Source: Sideroxydans lithotrophicus
Lineage (GTDB): Bacteria; Pseudomonadota; Gammaproteobacteria; Burkholderiales; Gallionellaceae
Reading direction: 5' to 3'
Assembly: GCA_020723185.1 (NCBI GenBank)
Contig: DYJI01000002.1
Coordinates: forward strand, 124,001-188,000
DNA length: 64,000 nucleotides
Part shown: in pieces, positions 44,647 through 55,052 of the stretch
Layout of the letters: each line of letters starts with the position of its first letter
How positions within the stretch are numbered: position 1 is the stretch's first letter
The notes under the pieces: generated by a model
What the model was told of the DNA's origin: nothing
What the model saw: only the letters and a program-made list of their open reading frames with translations
Databases searched by the model: none
Translations under genes and position numbers: made by a program

Positions 44647-47346
44647 TCATCGATGGAATGCCAGTACGCCGTTCACGGTCGTGGCACTGTTCTGGAAGCC
44701 GTAAACCACCCCGGCACCGGTCGCGCCGATGCCGGTGAACGATCCGCCCAATCCGCCTTGGATCGCCACACCATTGGCAGTAGCAGTGAATGTTCCGCCA
44801 CCACTCCCATCGCCGAATACTGTTTGCTGGATCGGAAGATTGGTGCCGGTCGCCACGTAGTTTGTGCCAGCCACTGTCGCATTCACGCCCACGTTCACTG
44901 TCATGGCGGAAAAGTCAGCCTTCAATGTCGCACCGTTCAGTGTGCCTACATTACCCAGATTGTCGGTCGGGCTGGTACCGCCACCCAGCGTGTAGTTATA
45001 CGTGCCCGAGGCGGGCAAGGTCACTGGCCCGTTCATCACTGGCGCAGCAAGCCAGTGCAGACTGCTGCTCGTGTTGCTGACAGAAGCCAGAGCGGTGTTG
45101 GTCACACGGTCGGTGACGTCCAGACTGCCCCCTTGCCAGCGCCCCCAACTGATACCCGAAACAGGGTCTTTCCCCAAGTTGGTGGCTGTGGCCGTTCCGA
45201 TGGAGATGATGTTGGAATTCATGCTGACTATCGTGCCGCCCTGCGTCGACCCGCCTTTATTCGACCCCATATCGAAGCGCGTCAGATTGCCTGCCGCGTC
45301 TCTGATCACGCGCCCTGCGTTATTGAAAGCCCCGTTGATGTCGTAATAACTGCTGCCGCTGCTGGAGACGCCGAGAGGGTCGTACCTTGAGATCGCCACC
45401 AGTTGGTACGGCGTAGCCAGATTCACCGTCGTCGCGGGCGAGCCGTTGAAAGTTTCAAGCCTGAACGCTGCGGCACCGCTGATACTTTGCGCCAGAGTGT
45501 CGCTGAAGTAGTACTGCAGGAATGCGCCGTTGATGCCATTGCCGGTGATCTGCCCGGAAATATAACCCTGCCCCGAATTCGTTCCGTCCATGACGATATT
45601 CAAGGTGCCACCACCGTAGGTATCAAAATGCGAGCGGGAATTACCCACGCCGCTATTGGATGTCAGCGGCATCCCGGTGGCTGCGGCTGTCCAGCTGTGT
45701 CCGCCGCCGCTTACCGCAAGATTCGCCCCCACGGATTGATTGGTGAAATTCACCGACAGGCTGGCCGAGCCAATAGCACCGGTCACCCCTGCCTGTGTGA
45801 CTGGGACGGTTCCGCCGTCGAATACATAAGTCGCGGTACCGACCAATGCTTCCGGCAAGTAGAAGGGATTCACACCGGGCCCGGTGATCCAGCTTCCGTA
45901 GCCGCCGGAGAATGTCTGGGTGAACGAAGTTGAAGGCGAGCCTGCGTACGAAATGGTAGTGGTCAGTGTCGGCACTACGGCATAGCGTCCGTACTTGATC
46001 CCTGTGGAAGTCACACTATTCGCAGCGCCCGTCACGGCACCTGTTGCACCTGTCAAAGTATAGGTCGCCCCCGTACTGCACGGTGGCACTGAACAAGTGC
46101 CTCCCCAAGTCACCGTGAAGCTCGGATCGGTTGCTAACGGAGAGATGGCACTCGGCAAGGTTTCAAAATTGTATGGCTGCCAAAAGGAGGTGAGCATCAA
46201 ACTATCCGTAACCAACAATGAAGTGACCACATAAGGATTCGTCACCGGCGTCGTCACCAGCGTGTTCAATGTCGTGGTCGTCCCCTCCTGCAATAGTGTC
46301 TGTGTGGTGGAATTCAATGTGGCACCGGTAGTGGAATTGACCAGCACGACAGGAACGAGCAACGGCGGTGGAGCGATAGCTGGCAACGGTTGCAGAGCAC
46401 CGACCGGCGGAGGGGGCATTAAAGCACCGGGACGCACAGGTGCAGCATCAGCTGCTGCGGTCCTGATCGGAGCAGGACCGGCCGCCCCCTTTGGCGCACG
46501 CTCACCAGCCCCTTCCCGACTCTGCTTCCCCTCCCCGTTCTGGGGCGGTTGGTCGCCATCGTTTCGCGCCTGTTTTGCATCACCCTCCTGTGGCTTTTTT
46601 CCGCCATCCTGCTGCCCCGAAGCGCCTTGCCCCGTTTTGCCGGCATCACCTTCTTCATTCTCCTTGACGGTTTTGCTTGGTGCTGCAGCTACCGTGAAGA
46701 TATTGGTATTGATCGGAGCCAATACAGGCAGCGCATTCAGTCCGCTTGAAAAACCCATCTGATTCGGCAGCACATTTACAGTGCCCAAGTTCGTCGTGAG
46801 CGTCGTTTCACCCACGTTCACTTTGCTATATGTCCCCGGCGGTGGACCGGGGGGCGGGCTGCCGGCGGGACCGCCGACCGGTCCCAAAGGAGGCACAACA
46901 TATGATTCGTGATCGGTACCACGGATACCGATAGTGGCCGATGGTGTCTTGATGCTGTAGTTGTGCTTGTTCTTGGATCCGATCAGGCCGGTCACCGCCC
47001 TGAAGCCGCCCTTGAGCAAGGAGAAGATGCTGCGCTCACTGCCGTCCTGCTTGCCTTTGAATATGAACTGGTCGAACTTCATCTGCGTATTCGGGCGGAT
47101 CGCGACAAAGCCGCCATCCAGCATCTTGATCTGCGCCGAAGATGACACCGCAGTGGAGATGAAGTCCCCCTCGGACACCCTGTCGCCCTTCCTCAGGACT
47201 CGTGTCACACCCTCAGTCGTGACCTTCACATTGCCGTGTACGAACTGGACACTGCCCGCCACGGACGCTTCTGCCGCTTGAGTAGAAAGCATCAGACTGG
47301 CCGATGCGAAGGCCAGAAGGAATTTGATTTGCCTGGTGATATTCAT
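44647..47346 (-). CDS. large secreted FecR-domain protein with tandem C-terminal TbpB-like barrel repeats
   Basis: An 899-residue exported protein. The ATG at 47346 has GAGG at 6 bp. Signal peptide: IKFLLAFASASLMLSTQAAEA, with no lipobox. Residues about 30-150 are a FecR domain (VQFVHGNVKVTTEGVTRVLR, LLKGGFRAVTGLIGSKNKHN, TPSATIGIRGTDHE). A Gly/Pro/Lys-rich low-complexity linker follows (GASGQQDGGKKPQEGDAKQA). The C-terminal 450 residues are Gly/Ser/Thr-rich beta structure. They contain two related units ending ISGQITGNGINGAFLQYYF...GAAAFR and IQGGLGGSFTGIGATGAGVV...GVLAFHR, a pattern like the TbpB-type barrel of type XI secretion cargo. It lies 34 bp downstream of a DUF560-like outer-membrane gene. 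FecR is confident; the cargo role is inferred. Confidence 0.7.
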   Translation of the reverse strand: MNITRQIKFLLAFASASLMLSTQAAEASVAGSVQFVHGNVKVTTEGVTRVLRKGDRVSEGDFISTAVSSSAQIKMLDGGFVAIRPNTQMKFDQFIFKGKQDGSERSIFSLLKGGFRAVTGLIGSKNKHNYSIKTPSATIGIRGTDHESYVVPPLGPVGGPAGSPPPGPPPGTYSKVNVGETTLTTNLGTVNVLPNQMGFSSGLNALPVLAPINTNIFTVAAAPSKTVKENEEGDAGKTGQGASGQQDGGKKPQEGDAKQARNDGDQPPQNGEGKQSREGAGERAPKGAAGPAPIRTAAADAAPVRPGALMPPPPVGALQPLPAIAPPPLLVPVVLVNSTTGATLNSTTQTLLQEGTTTTLNTLVTTPVTNPYVVTSLLVTDSLMLTSFWQPYNFETLPSAISPLATDPSFTVTWGGTCSVPPCSTGATYTLTGATGAVTGAANSVTSTGIKYGRYAVVPTLTTTISYAGSPSTSFTQTFSGGYGSWITGPGVNPFYLPEALVGTATYVFDGGTVPVTQAGVTGAIGSASLSVNFTNQSVGANLAVSGGGHSWTAAATGMPLTSNSGVGNSRSHFDTYGGGTLNIVMDGTNSGQGYISGQITGNGINGAFLQYYFSDTLAQSISGAAAFRLETFNGSPATTVNLATPYQLVAISRYDPLGVSSSGSSYYDINGAFNNAGRVIRDAAGNLTRFDMGSNKGGSTQGGTIVSMNSNIISIGTATATNLGKDPVSGISWGRWQGGSLDVTDRVTNTALASVSNTSSSLHWLAAPVMNGPVTLPASGTYNYTLGGGTSPTDNLGNVGTLNGATLKADFSAMTVNVGVNATVAGTNYVATGTNLPIQQTVFGDGSGGGTFTATANGVAIQGGLGGSFTGIGATGAGVVYGFQNSATTVNGVLAFHR

Positions 47347-47380
47347 CATCAACCTCATTCAAGAATGTTGCGCGCGCAAA

Positions 47381-48820
47381 CTATTTAAAATCCCTGCGTA
47401 CCGTCATGGATGCATCGACACGATCAAAACTGTAAATGGCTATGTTGGATCTGTTGCGCGAGTAACCAACCTGGGGGCGGAAGGTCCATAGCTGTGCAAA
47501 ATGCCAGTTGGCACCCAATGTTGCGTCGGACTGCTTGTCATCGCGCTTGGCCAGGAAAGCAAGATTCTCTTTGTCATACCGCCCCCTCTGATAACCGACA
47601 CTGGCAAACACCTCGACCGCTTCGCCGAATGGAGTTTGTCCGCCGAGCCTAAGGCCATAGCCGGTTTTGCTTCCGTCAGCCCGGTCATGTACCGCGCCTT
47701 CTTTTAGTCCATTGATACTGACAAACAATGCGGATCTTCCATCGTCCAGGATATGCAGCATCCCCGCACCAATGACTACTTGATTGAAATCGTTCACTCG
47801 ATAGGTAGGGTCCGAATATCGATTCTTCCCGTATTGCCCAAACACACTGAACTGGTTCTTTGGATCGAAATTGTGCTGCCATCCCCCTGTGAACCCGTAG
47901 GAATTCCTGTTCTTCAGGTGTGCCTGCTCATAGAATCCCCAAGTGATTCCCAGTCGGAAAACTTCATTGCCTGTTGCATAGGCAGCTCCGGCTCTGGCAT
48001 CCAGGCTTCCAAAATCATAGGTATGCATCTTGTTATTGTTGCGCTGCCGCAGATCGAGACCGCCATTTACACGCCACCGGTCGTCGAAGGCATGCTCAAC
48101 CTCCCAGCCTGTTGCGCCCATATAGTAAGTTGCTGGCGTTTTCAGACTGGTGGGACTCAAAGTGAATACCAAATCACCGAACGCGGGGATGGCCACATCC
48201 GATTGGCTGGTGGAGTTATTGACGTTCGTGTCACGGCCGATCGTCCCCTCCACATAGGCTGAATAACGCGTCCTCTTTGCCTCCTCGGCCGAGTCGATCG
48301 CCGCAAGATATTTCTCGATGGTGATACGCGCGGCTTCCGGCGGCTCCTGCTTCATCACCATTTCCAGTTCAGTCTTGGCACGGGGAAGATCACCCAGATG
48401 GAAATACGCTCGAGCCATATCCAGTCGCGCACCCGCGAAATTCGGATCGACCGCCAAAACACGTTCCAAGGCAAGCGTTGCCTTGTCCGGATGGCCGCTA
48501 TCCAGCGCGGCCACACCCAACAGATAGTCGAATTCAGAATTGCCGGAGTATTCAAAATCCTTAGCCTCCAGCAGCTGGTATGCCTCCTCTGCTTTTCCGG
48601 CATTGAGCAGTGCCTCTGCCTCTCGAAGCAAATGGTCAGGCACCTCGACACTACCCACCCGCATCGGATTGGTTGCGTTTTGAACCTCCGATGTTGCAGG
48701 GATCGGTACTGCCGAAAAGGCCCGAATGACCACGCCCCCCCTGGCGTAGGCAGCCTCGTGCATCCCGACACACAAGCAAAAGACTGCGGTTATCAAACTT
48801 CGCGAAGTCGCACTTCCCAT
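47381..48820 (-). CDS. TPR plus beta-barrel outer-membrane protein (DUF560 / SLAM-like, type XI secretion candidate)
   Basis: A 479-residue exported protein. The ATG at 48820 follows AAAGGGG. The signal peptide ends near HEAAYA-RGG. Residues about 65-175 are TPR helices (REAEALLNAGKAEEAYQLLE, ALERVLAVDPNFAGARLDMA, AYFHLGDLPRAKTELEMVMK). From about 185 to the end is an amphipathic beta-barrel starting with the DUF560-like GTIGRDTNVNNSTSQ and ending VDASMTVRRDFK with a penultimate Phe. DUF560 proteins (Slam) move cargo with TbpB-like barrels across the outer membrane. The next gene encodes a protein with such repeats. It is slightly more AT-rich than neighbours. Confidence 0.7.
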   Translation of the reverse strand: MGSATSRSLITAVFCLCVGMHEAAYARGGVVIRAFSAVPIPATSEVQNATNPMRVGSVEVPDHLLREAEALLNAGKAEEAYQLLEAKDFEYSGNSEFDYLLGVAALDSGHPDKATLALERVLAVDPNFAGARLDMARAYFHLGDLPRAKTELEMVMKQEPPEAARITIEKYLAAIDSAEEAKRTRYSAYVEGTIGRDTNVNNSTSQSDVAIPAFGDLVFTLSPTSLKTPATYYMGATGWEVEHAFDDRWRVNGGLDLRQRNNNKMHTYDFGSLDARAGAAYATGNEVFRLGITWGFYEQAHLKNRNSYGFTGGWQHNFDPKNQFSVFGQYGKNRYSDPTYRVNDFNQVVIGAGMLHILDDGRSALFVSINGLKEGAVHDRADGSKTGYGLRLGGQTPFGEAVEVFASVGYQRGRYDKENLAFLAKRDDKQSDATLGANWHFAQLWTFRPQVGYSRNRSNIAIYSFDRVDASMTVRRDFK

Positions 48821-48964
48821 GCTCACCCCTTTGATTTTTCATGACGACACAGACGTGCACCGTCACCTGAAGATACACCTCGCCTCTCAACCGGCGCTTG
48901 GTTTATGGGGCCATTCTATTACCTGACTCAGCATGTGTCGTCACGTTTTGGTCACGCCAAATGC

Positions 48965-48994
48965 AAAAAGCCCACCGTTGCGGGTGGGCTTTTT
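48965..48994. terminator. bidirectional Rho-independent terminator
   Basis: AAAAAGCCCACC-GTTGCG-GGTGGGCTTTTT is a 12-bp perfect stem with T-runs in both directions. It lies just downstream of tRNA-Phe on the minus strand and ends that transcript. Confidence 0.9.
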
Positions 48995-49001
48995 CGTATT
49001 C

Positions 49002-49077
49002 TGGTGGCTCGGGGCGGAATCGAACCACCGACACGCGGATTTTCAATCCGCTGCTCTACCAACTGAGCTACCGAGCC
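49002..49077 (-). tRNA. tRNA-Phe (GAA)
   Basis: The minus strand reads GGCTCGGTAGCTCAGTTGGT, an anticodon arm GGATT-GAA-AATCC, the T-arm GGTTCGATTCC, then CCGAGCC-A-CCA. It is 76 nt with the CCA encoded. The acceptor stem GGCTCGG/CCGAGCC pairs perfectly. A strong terminator follows directly. Confidence 0.97.
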
Positions 49078-49154
49078 GTTTTTGTCTTCCTTCCCGGACG
49101 GGTCGGTCAAAACGAAGGCGCGCATTGTAGCCATAAGCTGCGTTACGGGCAACA

Positions 49155-49187
49155 CAAAAAACAAACCCCGCATCACGCGGGGTTTGT
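49155..49187 (-). terminator. Rho-independent terminator of groESL
   Basis: On the minus strand ACAAACCCCGC-GTGAT-GCGGGGTTTGT followed by TTTTT. The stem is 11 bp and perfect, 34 bp after the groEL stop codon. Confidence 0.9.
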
Positions 49188-49220
49188 CGGGTGCGGCATC
49201 GAACCTTACAGCAGGTTCGA

Positions 49221-50870
<1,650 letters not shown>

Positions 50871-50896
50871 TTATTTCTCCTGAATTCGTTGAATGC

Positions 50897-51187
50897 TTAG
50901 GCTTCGATGATGCCAATGATGTCGTCTTCACGCATCTGCAGATATTCCACGCCGTCCATCTTGAACGCTTGGCCGGAATATTTGCCGAACAGCACCTTGT
51001 CGCCGACCTTGACGTTCATCGGGCGCACCTTGCCGTCGTCACCGATCTTGCCGTTGCCCACAGCGATGATTTCGCCTTGGTCCGGCTTCTCGGTCGCAGC
51101 GTCGGGGATGACGATACCTGAAGCGGTCTTGCGCTCTTCTTCCATGCGCTTGACGATGACGCGATCATGCAAAGGACGAATCTTCAT
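50897..51187 (-). CDS. groES: co-chaperonin GroES (10 kDa)
   Basis: A 96-residue co-chaperonin lid. [20 protein letters not shown], mobile loop [20 protein letters not shown] and [15 protein letters not shown] at the end are standard. AGGAG precedes the ATG. It is the first gene of groESL behind a CIRCE operator and a heat-shock-type promoter. Confidence 0.98.
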   Translation of the reverse strand: MKIRPLHDRVIVKRMEEERKTASGIVIPDAATEKPDQGEIIAVGNGKIGDDGKVRPMNVKVGDKVLFGKYSGQAFKMDGVEYLQMREDDIIGIIEA

Positions 51188-51236
51188 GCTTATTTCTCCT
51201 AAAATCAGTGAGTTGATGATTTGCGTCGGCGGGAGA

Positions 51237-51263
51237 TTAGCACTCGCCGCCAGCGACTGCTAA
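51237..51263. promoter_or_regulatory. CIRCE operator (HrcA binding site)
   Basis: TTAGCACTC, nine bases, GACTGCTAA. The CIRCE consensus is TTAGCACTC-N9-GAGTGCTAA, so only one base differs and the spacing is exact. It lies 50 bp before groES and just downstream of the -10, where HrcA would block transcription. Confidence 0.9.
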
Positions 51264-51294
51264 TGATAGGGGCGCGCCCCACTCAATTCAAGGG
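51264..51294 (-). promoter_or_regulatory. groESL promoter, sigma-32-like with overlapping sigma-70 reading
   Basis: The minus strand reads CCCTTGAA, 14 bp, CCCCTATCA, which fits the sigma-32 pattern (CTTGAA...CCCCAT). The same bases give TTGAAT, 17 bp, TATCAT as a sigma-70 promoter. It abuts CIRCE. Confidence 0.65.
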
Positions 51295-51318
51295 CACGCA
51301 GGTAATTTCTTTTTTGCG

Positions 51319-52215
51319 TCACCCCAGAATGGCGCGTAAAGCGGATTCCAGGTCGGGGTAGCGGCATAGCATGCCCTTGGCTTCCAGTCGCGCCGGCAGC
51401 ACGCGCTGCCCTTCCAGTACCAGCGCCGCCCGCTCGCCCATGGCCAGTTTGAGCATGGCGACCGGGGCGGACAGCGGAGCCGGACGATGCAAGACCATGG
51501 CTAATATGCGAGTGAACTCGGCATTAATTACCGGCTGCGGCGAGGTCATGTTGAACGGGCCGCTGAGCTGTTCGTCGTTCAGCAGGCGTTGCAGATGCCG
51601 CACATAGTCATCGATGTGGATCCAGCTCATCCATTGTTTGCCGTCGCCCAGCCGCGCACCCAGCCCCAGCCGGAACGGCGGCAACATGCGCGCCAGCAGG
51701 CCGCCATCCTTGCTCAGGATGAGCCCGGTTCGGAGCAGGCAGACGCGCACCCCGTATCGCTCGGCCTCGATCGCGGCGGCCTCCCAATCGATGCAAAGCT
51801 GTGCGGGAAAGTCGTCACCCGGCCCGGAAGTCTCCACCAGCTCCTGATCGCCGCGACCGCCGTAATAGCCGATGGCGGAACCAGACAACAGCACGGCGGG
51901 TTTCTGTTCGGACCGTGCGATACGTTCGACCAACTGCCGCGTCAGCGCGATGCGGCTGTCCCGCAATATCTTTTTGCGACGATCGGTCCAGGCCGCATCG
52001 ACGATGGGTTCGCCCGCCAGATTGATGACGGCATCGAAATGCCGTTGCGGCGTCCAGTCATCGAGCGAGGCCAGTGCCTGCACTGCGGCACCGCATTTGT
52101 CGGCCACTGTCTCCGGATGTCGGCTGAATACAGTCAGGGTATGCCCTTCGGCATGCAGGACACGGCACAGGGCGCGACCGATCAGGCCCGTACCGCCAGT
52201 GATGAGGATGTTCAT
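51319..52215 (-). CDS. TIGR01777-family SDR/epimerase-like protein (YfcH type)
   Basis: A 298-residue extended short-chain dehydrogenase-like protein. NAD(P)-binding MNILITGGTGLIGRALCRVL, the FDAVINLAGEPI motif, and the C-terminal DUF1731-like ending (LPARLEAKGMLCRYPDLESA) define the family related to YfcH and cell-division-linked SulA-like epimerases. GAGGAGG precedes the ATG. No substrate is established for the family. It lies downstream of groESL's regulatory region and is divergent from bioA. Confidence 0.87.
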   Translation of the reverse strand: MNILITGGTGLIGRALCRVLHAEGHTLTVFSRHPETVADKCGAAVQALASLDDWTPQRHFDAVINLAGEPIVDAAWTDRRKKILRDSRIALTRQLVERIARSEQKPAVLLSGSAIGYYGGRGDQELVETSGPGDDFPAQLCIDWEAAAIEAERYGVRVCLLRTGLILSKDGGLLARMLPPFRLGLGARLGDGKQWMSWIHIDDYVRHLQRLLNDEQLSGPFNMTSPQPVINAEFTRILAMVLHRPAPLSAPVAMLKLAMGERAALVLEGQRVLPARLEAKGMLCRYPDLESALRAILG

Positions 52216-52266
52216 GGCTGCCTCCTCGTATCGGTTGAGGCTTCATCTTACGTTATGATTGCCCGC

Positions 52267-53583
52267 ATGACATCCAACATCGAATTGCTGACGCGCAGCC
52301 TTTCCGCCGTCTGGCATCCCTGCACCCAGATGAAGCGCCACGAGACCCTGCCGCTGGTCCCGATCGCGCGCGGCAAAGGCGTGTGGCTGTACGACTTCGA
52401 AGGCAAACGCTATCTGGATACTGTCAGCTCCTGGTGGGTGAACCTGTTCGGCCATAGCGAGCCGCGCATCAATGCCGCCATCACCGACCAGCTCGGCAAA
52501 CTCGAACATGTGATGCTGGCCGGCTTCACCCACGAGCCGGTGGTGCAACTGTCGGAACGATTGCGCGAACTGGCTCCCGCCGGTCTCGGCCATTGCTTCT
52601 ACGGCTCGGACGGCGCGTCGGCTACCGAGATCGCGCTGAAGATGAGTGCGCATTACTGGCGCAATTCCGGCCGCCCTCATAAGACTGAATTCATCAGCCT
52701 GCAGAACAGTTATCACGGCGAGACACTGGGTGCGCTGTCGGTGACCGATGTCGCCTTGTTCCGTGATGCCTACGGCACGCTGATCCGGCAGAACGCTACC
52801 GTACGCAGCCCGGACTGGCGGATCGCAGAGGAAGGTGAAAGTCCGGAGTCTTTCGCGCTGCGTTGCGCCGCCGATCTGGACCAGCACCTGCAACAGCACC
52901 ATGCGCACGTCGCCGCGTTGATCGTGGAGCCGCTCATTCAGGGGGCTGCGGGCATGGCGATGTACCACCCGGCGTACCTGAAACGCGCACGCGAACTATG
53001 CACGCGCTACAACGTGCATCTGATCGCGGACGAGATCGCAGTCGGCATGGGGCGCACCGGCACCCTGCTCGCCTGCGAACAGGCGAACATCCGCCCCGAT
53101 TTCCTGCTGCTGTCCAAAGGCATCACCGGGGGTTATCTGCCCTTGTCGGTGGTGATGACGACCGACGACATCTATCAGGCTTTCTATGCCGACGAGACGG
53201 CACGTGGTTTCCTGCATTCGCATTCCTACACCGGCAACCCGCTGGCCTGCCGCGCCGCGCTGGCGACGCTGGATATCTTCGTGCAGGACGATGTGCTCAC
53301 CGCGAACCGCGCCAAGGCCGCCTTCCTGAACCGCATCGCGCAGCCGTTGCGCGACCACCTCGCCGTGCGGAACTTCCGCAACACCGGCATGGTCTGGGCG
53401 TTCGAAGTCGAATCGTCGCATACGGATTTCGCGCAACGCTGTTTCAGCCTGGGCCTGCGACATGATCTGCTGCTACGACCGATGGGCGACACGGTATATT
53501 TCATGCCACCGTATGTCATCACCGAAGAAGAGATGCAACTGATGGTCTCGCGCACTCTGAGCGTCATCAACGAACTTACATGA
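52267..53583 (+). CDS. bioA: adenosylmethionine-8-amino-7-oxononanoate aminotransferase
   Basis: A 438-residue class III PLP aminotransferase that makes 7,8-diaminononanoate in biotin synthesis using SAM as amino donor. The track start lies far upstream in another gene; the ATG at 52267 gives TSNIELLTRSLSAVWHPCTQ, the BioA opening. Also seen: TVSSWWVNLFGHSEPRINAA, GSDGASATEIALKMSAHYW, IADEIAVGMGRTGTLLACEQ and the PLP lysine at about residue 284 in LLSKGITGGYLPLS. An in-frame ATG at 52255 is an alternative. No other bio genes are nearby. It overlaps dacB by ATGA. Confidence 0.93.
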   Translation: MTSNIELLTRSLSAVWHPCTQMKRHETLPLVPIARGKGVWLYDFEGKRYLDTVSSWWVNLFGHSEPRINAAITDQLGKLEHVMLAGFTHEPVVQLSERLRELAPAGLGHCFYGSDGASATEIALKMSAHYWRNSGRPHKTEFISLQNSYHGETLGALSVTDVALFRDAYGTLIRQNATVRSPDWRIAEEGESPESFALRCAADLDQHLQQHHAHVAALIVEPLIQGAAGMAMYHPAYLKRARELCTRYNVHLIADEIAVGMGRTGTLLACEQANIRPDFLLLSKGITGGYLPLSVVMTTDDIYQAFYADETARGFLHSHSYTGNPLACRAALATLDIFVQDDVLTANRAKAAFLNRIAQPLRDHLAVRNFRNTGMVWAFEVESSHTDFAQRCFSLGLRHDLLLRPMGDTVYFMPPYVITEEEMQLMVSRTLSVINELT

Positions 53584-55031
53584 AACTGCTTCTGACCCTG
53601 CTCGCCGTCCTGACCTTTCCCCTAACTGCCGGGGCGGCCCAGCTTCCGGCGGCCGTCACCCAAGCATTGAAGGATGCTGGGATCCCGACCTCTGCCGTCT
53701 CCATCGTAGCCCGCGAAGTCGGTCACAAGGACAGCCTGTTCAGCCTGAACGCCCAGCGTGCCATGAACCCCGCTTCCAACATGAAGCTGCTGACCACCTA
53801 TGCCGGACTGGACCTGCTCGGTCCGGCCTATACATGGAAGACCGAGGCTTACATCGACGGTGAGTTGACGGACGGTGAGCTGTACGGCGACCTGATCCTG
53901 AAAGGCTACGGAGACCCCAAGTTCACGGTCGAGCAGTTCTGGTTGTGGCTCTCCGATCTGCGCGCGCGCGGTTTGCGCGACATCAAGGGCGACCTGGTAC
54001 TCGACCGCAGCTATTACGACCTGCAACCTCACGATCCCGCCGAATTCGACAACGACCCGTTGCGCGCCTACAACGTGGGGCCTGATGCGCTGCTGCTCAA
54101 TTTCAACATCGTACGCCTGCGTTACCTGCCCAACGGCGAGAATCTGAAAGTCGTGACCCTGCCGCCAGTGTCTGGATTCTCGCTGGAGAACCAGCTCGCG
54201 CCGGCCAGCGGCAAGTTCAACTGCAGTGACTGGGACGGCCGCCTGTCGGTGCAACCCGGCGGAGACAGCGTGGTATTGCAGGGCGATTACCCCATCGAAT
54301 GCGGCGAACGCGAACAGAGCCTGTCCGTGATGCCGCACACGCGCTACGTGGAGGCCGTCTTCAGGGCCATCTGGCAAGAGCTGGGCGGCACGCTCAACGG
54401 CATACAACGCGAAGCCGCCGTCACACCGACTGCACGACTGTTCTCCACACATCGTTCTGAACCGCTCAGCACCGTGATCCGTGATATCAACAAGTACAGC
54501 AACAATGTCATGGCGCGCCAATTGTTCCTGACACTGGGTGAGACCCTGCCCTTGGAGAACGAACCCGGCGACATGCCGGCAGTATTCTCTGGCAGCGAGA
54601 CCAGCCGACGCATGGGCATCGAGCGCAGCATCTTCGCCATGCAGAACTGGCTATCGCGCGCGGGCATGGATTTCCCCGAACTGGTGCTGGAGAACGGTGC
54701 CGGGTTGTCGCGCATCGAACGCATCAGCGCGGCGCACATGGCACAGTTACTGGAACATGCCGCCGCGCATCCGCTGAGTGCCGAGTTGCGCGCCTCGCTG
54801 CCCATCATGGGCGTGGACGGCTCCGTACAGCAGCGGTTGAGTGACAGCCCGGCCGCCCGCCGCGCGCATCTCAAGACCGGCACGCTGGAAGGCGTGAAGA
54901 CCCTCGCGGGATATGTGCGTTCCAAGCACAACAAGGATTGGGTAGTGGTGTTCTTCATCAACCACCCAAATGCCAAACTCGGCCAGGATGCACAGGATGC
55001 GCTGATCGAGTGGCTCGCCACCACACACTGA
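53580..55031 (+). CDS. dacB: D-alanyl-D-alanine carboxypeptidase/endopeptidase (PBP4 class)
   Basis: A 483-residue periplasmic peptidoglycan hydrolase. Signal peptide MKLLLTLLAVLTFPLTAGAA. The penicillin-binding triad is intact: SxxK at Ser66 in NPASNMKLLTT, SxN in INKYSNNVMARQL, KTG in AHLKTGTLEGVKTLAGYV. A large insert between the first two motifs is typical of PBP4. It trims stem peptides and cleaves cross-links. The start overlaps the bioA stop. Confidence 0.93.
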   Translation: MKLLLTLLAVLTFPLTAGAAQLPAAVTQALKDAGIPTSAVSIVAREVGHKDSLFSLNAQRAMNPASNMKLLTTYAGLDLLGPAYTWKTEAYIDGELTDGELYGDLILKGYGDPKFTVEQFWLWLSDLRARGLRDIKGDLVLDRSYYDLQPHDPAEFDNDPLRAYNVGPDALLLNFNIVRLRYLPNGENLKVVTLPPVSGFSLENQLAPASGKFNCSDWDGRLSVQPGGDSVVLQGDYPIECGEREQSLSVMPHTRYVEAVFRAIWQELGGTLNGIQREAAVTPTARLFSTHRSEPLSTVIRDINKYSNNVMARQLFLTLGETLPLENEPGDMPAVFSGSETSRRMGIERSIFAMQNWLSRAGMDFPELVLENGAGLSRIERISAAHMAQLLEHAAAHPLSAELRASLPIMGVDGSVQQRLSDSPAARRAHLKTGTLEGVKTLAGYVRSKHNKDWVVVFFINHPNAKLGQDAQDALIEWLATTH

Positions 55032-55052
55032 AACCGACCTGCGACCGGCACC

